Shown here: piece by piece, positions 58,241 to 64,000 of the stretch
How positions within the stretch are numbered: position 1 is the stretch's first letter
How the letters are laid out: every line of letters starts with the position of its first letter
Source: Variovorax terrae
GTDB lineage: Bacteria > Pseudomonadota > Gammaproteobacteria > Burkholderiales > Burkholderiaceae_C
Assembly (NCBI RefSeq): GCF_022809125.1
Contig: NZ_JALGBI010000002.1
Coordinates: 629,685 to 693,684 of the forward strand
Direction: 5' to 3'
Length of the DNA: 64,000 nt
Made by a program: the position numbers and the translations under genes
The notes under the pieces: model-generated
Told to the model about the DNA's origin: nothing
Database searches by the model: none
The model's input: only the letters and a program-made list of their open reading frames with translations

Positions 58241-59245
58241 ATGCGACGTACCCGAGCCAGCCAACCGCCCCCCGCCGCCGCCGTGCCGCCGGTCTCCGAG
58301 GACCTGGACCACCAGCGCCTGCTGACGCGGGTGGCGTGGATGTACTTCATGGAGGGGCGGCGCCAGGAGGACATTGCGCAGGCCCTGCACCTGAACCGCA
58401 TGCGCGTCAACCGCCTGCTGACGATGGCCCGCGAGTCCGGCGTGGTGCGCATCGAGATCGATTCGGCCTCGCGCCCGCTGGTGGAGCTGGAGGCGCAGAT
58501 GCGCGAGCGCCATGCGCTGAAGCGGGCGTTCATCGTGCCGGACGCCGGGGGCGACGAGCGGACGCTGGGCAACATCGGCGCGACCCTGGGCATGTTCCTC
58601 AACGACCTGCTGGAAGACGGCATGACCGTCGGGACGCACCGTGGCCGCACCTGCTACTCGCTGTTCCAGGGCCTGCGCGCCGCCAGCTACCCGGCGCTGT
58701 CGGTGGTGTCACTGCAGGGCGACCTGACGCCGACCGGGCAGGTGCTGCCGCAGGAGGTGGTGGCCCGCCTGGCCGTGACCCTGGGCGCGTCCTGCCACTA
58801 CCTGGCGGCACCCACCTATGCCCGCGACGCCGCGGAGCGGGACATCCTGAACGGCCTGGGCATGGTGCGCAGCGTGCTGGCGCTCGCCAGGACATGCGAT
58901 GTGGCGGTGTTCTCGCCCGGCGCCCTGGTGGCCTCGCAAAAGCGCATCCTCAAGCACCTGATGACCGACCGGGAGCTGGACGACATCCTGGCGCTCGGCG
59001 GCGTGGGCTCGATCCTGGGGGTGATCTTCGATGCCTCGGGGCGTGAAATCGACCATGACATCAACCAGCGCCGGATCGGCCTCGACCTCGACACCCTGGG
59101 CCATATTCCCGAGGTCGTCATGGTGGGGCTGGGCCCGGAGAAGGTGGACGTGATGCGGGTCGCCCTGCGCCGGGGCGGCATCACGACCCTCGTGACGGAC
59201 GAGGGCACGGCGCGCGCCATCCTGGCGCAGGAGCCGCGCGCTTAG
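58241..59245 (+). CDS. SorC/DeoR-type sugar-binding transcriptional regulator
   Basis: 334 residues. N-terminal HTH about residues 25-65 ([40 protein letters not shown]), then the SorC effector domain about 75-325: [48 protein letters not shown] and [20 protein letters not shown]. SorC-family proteins sense phosphorylated sugars or sugar alcohols. Divergent from the IMPase/EEP/Bug genes and their likely repressor or activator. Its stop overlaps the convergent lspA end by 4 bases. Confidence 0.93.
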   Translation: MRRTRASQPPPAAAVPPVSEDLDHQRLLTRVAWMYFMEGRRQEDIAQALHLNRMRVNRLLTMARESGVVRIEIDSASRPLVELEAQMRERHALKRAFIVPDAGGDERTLGNIGATLGMFLNDLLEDGMTVGTHRGRTCYSLFQGLRAASYPALSVVSLQGDLTPTGQVLPQEVVARLAVTLGASCHYLAAPTYARDAAERDILNGLGMVRSVLALARTCDVAVFSPGALVASQKRILKHLMTDRELDDILALGGVGSILGVIFDASGREIDHDINQRRIGLDLDTLGHIPEVVMVGLGPEKVDVMRVALRRGGITTLVTDEGTARAILAQEPRA

Positions 59246-59733
59246 CGCGCCCGCCGCACCCGCAGCAGCTCGTCGAGGATCAGGCAGGCCGCGCCCAGCG
59301 TGATGGCGCTGTCGGCCAGGTTGAAGGCCGGGAAGTGGCGTCCGGCGAGGTGGAAGTCCAGAAAGTCCACCACGTAGCCGTGCAGCAGGCGGTCCACCAC
59401 ATTGCCCACCGCGCCGCCCAGGATGCAGGCCAGCGCGAAGGAGAACAGCTTCTGCCCCGCATGCGAGCGCAGCATCCAGACGATGAACAGCGCGGCCGCC
59501 ACGCCGATGGCGGTGAAGAACCAGCGCTGCCAGCCCGAGGCCGCGGCCAGGAAGGAGAAGGCCGCGCCGGTGTTGTGGGCCCGCACCACGTTGAAGAAGC
59601 TGGTGACGTAGGTGGCGTCGCCCAGGCGGTAGTAGCCCAGGATCAGCACCTTGGTGAACTGGTCGGCGATCAGGATGATGAGCGCCAGGCCCAGCCAGGG
59701 CAGCCAGCTGCCGGAGGAGGATGAGCGGGCCAT
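59242..59733 (-). CDS. lspA: lipoprotein signal peptidase (signal peptidase II)
   Basis: 163 residues from the ATG at 59731-59733. Four membrane helices; catalytic Asp pair in [20 protein letters not shown] and [11 protein letters not shown]. It cleaves the signal peptide of lipid-modified prolipoproteins at the inner membrane. The start overlaps the ileS stop (TGATG), the widely conserved ileS-lspA pair, so translation is coupled. The lipoproteins in this window would be its substrates. Confidence 0.97.
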   Translation of the reverse strand: MARSSSSGSWLPWLGLALIILIADQFTKVLILGYYRLGDATYVTSFFNVVRAHNTGAAFSFLAAASGWQRWFFTAIGVAAALFIVWMLRSHAGQKLFSFALACILGGAVGNVVDRLLHGYVVDFLDFHLAGRHFPAFNLADSAITLGAACLILDELLRVRRAR

Positions 59734-62567
59734 CAGGCGAACTTCCGGTCTTCGCCGGCGCCGAACAGGTTGCTGGTGCAGCGGCCGCACAGGGTGGGAT
59801 GGGCCGGATCGCTGCCCACGTCGTCGCGGTAATGCCAGCAGCGCTCGCATTTCACGGAAGAACTGGCGGATGTCCTGATCTGCAGGTCGTTTCCTGCTAT
59901 CAAATCAATAGCGGATGTGATGAAGACGAACTTCAGGTCGTCGCCCAGGCTGGCCAGCAGCGCATGGTCGTCGGGGCCGGCCTGCAGCGCCACGTTGGCC
60001 TGCAGCGAGGAGCCCACCTGGCCGGCGGCGCGCAGGGCTTCGATGTCCTTGTTCACCTGGTCGCGGATCTCGCGCAGGCGGCTCCACTTGGCCAGCAGCG
60101 CCTCGTCGGGCGCGTCAAACGCGGTGTAGGTCTCGAAGAAGATCGACTCGGACCGGCCCGCCAGCTTCCAGGCCTCTTCCGCGGTGAAGCTCAGGAACGG
60201 CGCCATCCAGCGCAGCATGGCCTGGGTGATGTGCCACAGCGCGGTCTGGGCGCTGCGCCGCGCCAGCGACTTCGGCGCCGTGGTGTAGAGGCGGTCCTTG
60301 AGGATGTCGAGGTAGAACGCGCCCAGGTCTTCCGAGCAGTAGACCTGCAGCTTGGCCACCACGGGGTGGAACTCATAGACCTCGAAATGCGCGAGCACTT
60401 CGGCCTGGAACTGCGCGGCGCGGCTGAGCGCGTAGCGGTCGATCTCCAGCAATTGGTCGGGCGGCACGGCGTCCGTCGCGATGTCGAAGTCGCTGGTGTT
60501 GGCCAGCAGGAAGCGCAGCGTGTTGCGGATGCGGCGGTAGGCATCGACCACGCGCGCGAGGATCTTGTCGTCGCCGGCGATGTCGCCCGAGTAGTCGCTG
60601 GCGGCCACCCACAGGCGGATGATCTCGGCGCCCAGCTTCTTGCTGGTTTCCTGCGGGTCCACGCCGTTGCCCAGCGACTTGCTCATCTTGCGGCCCTGGC
60701 TGTCCACCGTGAAGCCGTGCGTCAGCAGCGCCTTGTAGGGCGCGCGGCCGTACATCGCGCAGGCGGTCAGCAGCGAGGAGTGGAACCAGCCGCGGTGCTG
60801 GTCGTGGCCTTCGAGGTAGAGGTCGGCCTCGGGGCCGCTCTCGTGCCCCGCGCCGCGGTGCGAGCCCTTGAGCACCGTGGTGTGGGTGGTGCCGGAGTCG
60901 AACCAGACTTCGAGGATGTCGGTGCTCTTGGTGTAGCGCTGCGCATCCTCGGCGCCGATGACGGCCTCGGGCGCGGTCTTGCTCCAGGCCTCGATGCCGC
61001 CCTTCTCGACGATGGCGGCCGCCATGTCGAGGATTTCCGGCGTGCGCGGGTGCAGCTCGCCCGTCTCCTGGTGCAGGAACAGCGGCAGCGGCACGCCCCA
61101 GCTGCGCTGGCGGCTGATGCACCAATCGGGCCGGCCGGCGATCATGTCGCGCAGGCGGGCCTTGCCGTTCTCGGGGAAGAAGCCGGTCTGCTCGATCGCG
61201 TCCAGCGCGAGCTGGCGCAACGTCTTGGGCGCCTTGTCCTTGGTGAACACGCCCTCGCCCTCGTCCATGCGGATGAACCACTGGGCCGCGGCGCGGTAGA
61301 TCACCGGCGTCTTGTGGCGCCAGCAGTGCGGGTAGCTGTGGCTGATGGTGGCGGTGGCGAGCAGGCGGTGGGCACCTTTCAGGGTCTCGATGATCTGCGG
61401 CACGGCCTTCCAGATGTGGAGGCCGCCGAACAGCGGGAAGTCGGCCGCGTAGGCGCCGTTGGCCTGCACCGGGTTCAGGATGTCGTCGTAGCCGAGGCCA
61501 TGCGCCACGCAGGAGTTGAAGTCGTCCAGGCCGTAGGCGGGCGAGGAGTGAACGATGCCGGTGCCGTCGTCGGCGGTGGCGTAGTCGGCCAGGTACACCG
61601 GCGACAGGCGGCGGTAGCCCGCGTCCACGTCGTACAGCGGGTGCTGGAAGTTCAGGCCGCCGAGCTTCTCGCCCTTCACCGTGGCCAGCACGGTGCCACC
61701 CTGCAGGTGGTAGCGCTGCAGGCACGACTCGACCAGCGAGGCCGCCAGGATCAGCAGGCCGCGCTCCGTGTCCACCAGCGCGTAGTCGAGCGTGGGGTTG
61801 AGGTTCAGTGCCTGGTTGGCCGGCAGGGTCCAGGCGGTGGTGGTCCAGATGACGGCGAAGGCGTCCTTGGCGAGCGCGGGCAGGCCGAACGCGGCCGCTA
61901 CCCGGGCGGGTTCGTCGGCCTTGAAGGCCACGTCCACGGTCTGGCTCTTCTTGTCGGCGTACTCGATCTCGAACTCGGCCAGCGAGGAGCCGCAGTCGAA
62001 GCACCAGTACACGGGCTTCAGGCCGCGGTAGACGAAGCCGCGCTCCATCACGCGCTTGAAGGCGCGGATCTCGTCGGCCTCGTTGCTGAAGTCCATGGTG
62101 CGGTAGGGATGGTCCCAGTCGCCCAGCACGCCCAGGCGCTTGAAGTCGGCCATCTGGATCGCGATCTGCTCGGTGGCGAAGGCGCGGCTCTTGGCCTGCA
62201 TCTCGTCGCGCGGCAGGTTGCGGCCGTACTTCTTCTCGATCGCGTTCTCGATCGGCAGGCCGTGGCAGTCCCAGCCGGGGATGTAGCCGGCGTCCAGGCC
62301 CTTGAGCTGGCGCGCCTTGACGATCATGTCCTTGAGGATCTTGTTGACCGCGTGGCCCATGTGGATCTGGCCGTTGGCATAGGGCGGGCCGTCGTGCAGC
62401 ACGAACTTGGGCGCGTTGCAGCGCGCGTCGCGCAGCTTCTTGTACAGGCCCTGGTCCTCCCAGTCCTTGACCCAGCCCGGCTCGCGCTTGGGCAGGTCGC
62501 CGCGCATCGGGAACGGCGTGTCGGGCAGGTTGAGGGTGGCGCGGTAGTCGGGTTTGGTTTCGGACAT
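59733..62567 (-). CDS. ileS: isoleucyl-tRNA synthetase
   Basis: 944 residues, the usual length of the bacterial type with a C-terminal zinc finger. Class I signatures: HIGH-type [18 protein letters not shown] near residue 61, KMSKS in [15 protein letters not shown] near residue 620. The zinc-binding end has [12 protein letters not shown] and [11 protein letters not shown]1 editing domain about 200-400. It charges tRNA-Ile. A short AT-rich palindrome (59896-59912) encodes AIDLIA within the C-terminal region, an insertion-like patch. Confidence 0.98.
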   Translation of the reverse strand: MSETKPDYRATLNLPDTPFPMRGDLPKREPGWVKDWEDQGLYKKLRDARCNAPKFVLHDGPPYANGQIHMGHAVNKILKDMIVKARQLKGLDAGYIPGWDCHGLPIENAIEKKYGRNLPRDEMQAKSRAFATEQIAIQMADFKRLGVLGDWDHPYRTMDFSNEADEIRAFKRVMERGFVYRGLKPVYWCFDCGSSLAEFEIEYADKKSQTVDVAFKADEPARVAAAFGLPALAKDAFAVIWTTTAWTLPANQALNLNPTLDYALVDTERGLLILAASLVESCLQRYHLQGGTVLATVKGEKLGGLNFQHPLYDVDAGYRRLSPVYLADYATADDGTGIVHSSPAYGLDDFNSCVAHGLGYDDILNPVQANGAYAADFPLFGGLHIWKAVPQIIETLKGAHRLLATATISHSYPHCWRHKTPVIYRAAAQWFIRMDEGEGVFTKDKAPKTLRQLALDAIEQTGFFPENGKARLRDMIAGRPDWCISRQRSWGVPLPLFLHQETGELHPRTPEILDMAAAIVEKGGIEAWSKTAPEAVIGAEDAQRYTKSTDILEVWFDSGTTHTTVLKGSHRGAGHESGPEADLYLEGHDQHRGWFHSSLLTACAMYGRAPYKALLTHGFTVDSQGRKMSKSLGNGVDPQETSKKLGAEIIRLWVAASDYSGDIAGDDKILARVVDAYRRIRNTLRFLLANTSDFDIATDAVPPDQLLEIDRYALSRAAQFQAEVLAHFEVYEFHPVVAKLQVYCSEDLGAFYLDILKDRLYTTAPKSLARRSAQTALWHITQAMLRWMAPFLSFTAEEAWKLAGRSESIFFETYTAFDAPDEALLAKWSRLREIRDQVNKDIEALRAAGQVGSSLQANVALQAGPDDHALLASLGDDLKFVFITSAIDLIAGNDLQIRTSASSSVKCERCWHYRDDVGSDPAHPTLCGRCTSNLFGAGEDRKFA
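59896..59912. repeat. AT-rich palindrome GCTATCAAATCAATAGC inside ileS
   Basis: A 17-base element with GCTAT/ATAGC arms, in frame inside ileS, about 65 codons before the end. It shares pattern and length with the element at 24529-24545 and the shorter one at 36410-36423. Confidence 0.68.
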
Positions 62568-62583
62568 GACGGAATCTTCGCTA

Positions 62584-62663
62584 GGGCTTCGACAGGCTCA
62601 GCCCGAACGGGGGAGGTGATCGGTGCGTGAGGTAAGCCGTTCGCCCTGAGCCTGTCCAAGGGC
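62584..62663. repeat. large imperfect inverted repeat between ribF and ileS
   Basis: Left arm 62584-62610 (contains CTTCGACAGGCTCAGCCCGA) pairs with right arm 62637-62663 (contains CGCCCTGAGCCTGTCCAAGG), 27 bases each with a few mismatches around a 26-base spacer. It belongs to the widespread 'TTCGACAxGCTCAG...CTGAGCxTGTCGAA' type of intergenic hairpin seen in many proteobacteria. It may act as a terminator or mRNA-stabilising structure between the two genes. Confidence 0.8.
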
Positions 62664-62687
62664 GCGCAGCTGCGGGGCAGGCGGGCT

Positions 62688-63797
62688 TTAAATTCGGTCG
62701 CGCGTGGTCTGGCGACGCGTGGCGGCAAAGTACGCGCGAGCCTCGTCGCAGTCCTGGCGGATGCCCCGGGTCAGGGCATCGAGACTGTCGTACCTCAGTT
62801 CGTCGTGCAGTTTGTGCAGCAGTTCCACGCGGATGATTTTACCGTACGCTCCCTCGGCGCCCAGGCTGTCGGGCCATTCGAGGCAGTGCGTCTCCAGCAG
62901 CACCCGGCCGCCGTTCACGTCGTCGGGGTCGATCGAGGGGCGGATGCCCAGGTTGGCCACGCCGGGCAGCGGGCGACCCAAGGCCCCCACGCTCCCGGCT
63001 TCGCCTGGTTCGCTGCCCCCCAAGGGGGCGCAAGCCGCCTTGGGGCGGCCCGGCGGCGGCTCGGTCAAGCCGTGCACCCGCACCGCGAAGATGCCGCTGG
63101 CCGCCGGCTTCCAGTGCGCGAAGCGCAGGTTGAGGGTGCGAAAGCCGTCGCCGCGTCCCGGCCCGGAAGCGCCCAGATCACGCCCGAGCTTGCGCCCGTG
63201 CACCACGTGGCCGCTGATGCTGTAGGGCCGCCCGAGCAGCCGCGCGGCATCGTCCATCCGGCCCTGGCCCAGGGCCTCGCGCACGGCTGAGCTGGACACG
63301 CGCAGGCCATGCACCTCATAACTGTTCATGCGTGCCACGTCGAAGCCCCTGGCGTTGCCGGCCGCGTCCAGCATGGCGTAGTCGCCCGCGCGCCGGGCGC
63401 CGAAGCGGAAGTCGTCGCCCACCAGCACGTACTTCACGCCCAGGCCGCGCACCAGCACGTCGTCGATGAAGGCCTGGGGCGACAGCGACGACAGCTTCGC
63501 GTCGAACGGCAGCACCACGCACTGCTCGACGCCGCAGCGCTCGAGCTCGGTGAGCTTGTCGCGCAGCGTGGCGATGCGGGCGGGCGCCAGCTCGGATTTG
63601 CGCGCCACCGCGGCGAAATAGTCGCGCGGATGCGGCTCGAAGGTCATCACGGAGCTGGGCACGCCGCGATGCCGCGCCTCGTTGTTCAGCAGCGCCAGCA
63701 TGGCCTGGTGGCCGCGGTGCACGCCGTCGAAGTTGCCGATGGTCAGGGCACAGGCGGGGGCGATGCCGGGATGGTGGAAGCCTCTGAAAATGCGCAT
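62688..63797 (-). CDS. ribF: bifunctional riboflavin kinase/FAD synthetase
   Basis: 369 residues, longer than the usual 305-330. FAD synthetase half: LTIGNFDGVHRGHQAMLALL near residue 20 and VLVGDDFRFGARRAGDYAML near 130. Flavokinase half from about residue 190 (GRPYSISGHVVHGRKLGRDL, then LGIRPSIDP). Between FAVRVHGL and LPGVANLGIRP the protein carries about 30 extra residues (TEPPPGRPKAACAPLGGSEP, then GEAGSVGALGRP) encoded by a GC-rich palindromic repeat. It lies in the flavokinase barrel loop where family members need only a few residues. ribF-ileS-lspA is a common order. Confidence 0.96.
   Translation of the reverse strand: MRIFRGFHHPGIAPACALTIGNFDGVHRGHQAMLALLNNEARHRGVPSSVMTFEPHPRDYFAAVARKSELAPARIATLRDKLTELERCGVEQCVVLPFDAKLSSLSPQAFIDDVLVRGLGVKYVLVGDDFRFGARRAGDYAMLDAAGNARGFDVARMNSYEVHGLRVSSSAVREALGQGRMDDAARLLGRPYSISGHVVHGRKLGRDLGASGPGRGDGFRTLNLRFAHWKPAASGIFAVRVHGLTEPPPGRPKAACAPLGGSEPGEAGSVGALGRPLPGVANLGIRPSIDPDDVNGGRVLLETHCLEWPDSLGAEGAYGKIIRVELLHKLHDELRYDSLDALTRGIRQDCDEARAYFAATRRQTTRDRI
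62978..63055. repeat. GC-rich REP-like repeat inserted in frame in ribF
   Basis: The segment contains nested palindromic sequence: CCCCCCAAGGGGGCGCAAG next to CCGCCTTGGGGCGGCC. It encodes the odd Pro/Gly/Ala-rich stretch of RibF with the reading frame kept. Similar 'PPGRPKAACAPLGGSEPG' peptides are familiar from intergenic-type repeats accidentally translated in comamonad genomes (from memory, not searched). Confidence 0.7.
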
Positions 63798-63960
63798 GGC
63801 AGGGATCGGTGTTGGTATCTTTTTGATAGCAGAGGAGCGCCCGCAATCAAGCGCTTCAAGACCCTGTGGAACGAAACTGTCATCGAAACAGGGTATATTG
63901 TGCTTGAGAGACGTTTGCGTATCCGGTCAGTGGTTTTCCGATTGTTGATGGAGGCGTGTT

Positions 63961-64000
63961 GTGAAGGTCTTGAAGCTGTCGGCCCAAGGGTTGCCGCAGT
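63961..64000 (+). CDS. 5' end of a probable HNH endonuclease gene
   Basis: A GTG at 63961, 8 bases after a GGAGG ribosome site, opens a frame reading MKVLKLSAQGLPQ to the window edge. This matches, from memory, the start of the HNH endonuclease family protein common next to ribF in Comamonadaceae, which continues 'SWISLEQA'. Only 13 codons are visible, so the assignment is tentative. It is divergent from ribF; the 163-base spacer should hold both promoters. Confidence 0.5.
   Translation, partial: MKVLKLSAQGLPQ

Noticed and set aside
59721..62630. A 969-codon open frame antisense to ileS
   Set aside because: Complete ileS with all motifs lies on the other strand; long antisense frames are common in GC-rich DNA and this one has repetitive Val/Gly/Arg composition.

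Overview
The window reads as a chromosomal segment of a high-GC betaproteobacterium of the Burkholderiales, most likely Comamonadaceae (Variovorax, Polaromonas, Ramlibacter or Acidovorax-like). Grounds: serS, trpS, ileS-lspA and ribF resemble that group's proteins; there is a general porin of the Burkholderiales type, many LysR regulators, many Bug/TctC-type periplasmic binding proteins without permeases, and short dispersed repeats of the kind common in comamonads. This placement comes from reading the sequence, not from a database search.

Layout. 0-2 kb: end of a VOC protein, serS, tRNA-Ser(CGA) and a terminator. 2-10.6 kb: a LysR gene divergent from a tight seven-gene operon resembling the homoprotocatechuate (3,4-dihydroxyphenylacetate) meta-cleavage pathway (HpaH, HpaI, FAD-linked D-2-hydroxyacid oxidase, HpaE-like aldehyde dehydrogenase, HpaD-like extradiol dioxygenase, HpaG-like decarboxylase, PanE-like reductase). 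10.6-24.6 kb: a more A+T-rich accessory stretch. It holds a start-less gene remnant, a VOC protein, and a minus-strand operon (porin, two Bug proteins, bicupin, SnoaL, GlcG/HbpS, membrane protein, YceI) with a divergent LysR. A Bug remnant and an IS5-type transposase remnant lie here too, followed by two tandem Crp/Fnr regulators, a BON lipoprotein, a glycine-zipper lipoprotein and a CPA1 antiporter. 24.6-37 kb: mainly core genes: a tail-to-tail sensor kinase/response regulator pair, trpS, M50 protease, yciO, two EamA transporters, rnm, an HTH regulator, gamma-glutamyltransferase, M48 protease, SH3 protein and SDR.

37-53.6 kb: an accessory catabolic area with two secreted lipoprotein esterase-like enzymes (DUF6351 and tannase), a LysR/AtuA-type pair with a Bug protein, an EamA transporter, quinone oxidoreductase, NUDIX, a second LysR/Bug/FAD-oxidoreductase set, and a LysR/SBF-transporter pair. 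53.7-59.2 kb: a possible phosphoester-scavenging module (inositol-monophosphatase-like, endonuclease/exonuclease/phosphatase family enzyme, Bug protein, Na/Pi cotransporter) divergent from a SorC-type regulator. 59.2-64 kb: lspA-ileS-ribF and the start of a probable HNH endonuclease gene.

The strongest non-genic signals are palindromic operators in front of LysR and SorC genes, a 50-bp repeat present in two unrelated genes in different reading frames, an AT-rich palindrome family inside genes, and a GC-rich repeat inserted in frame in ribF. I found no CRISPR array, complete insertion sequence, prophage or obvious defence system.
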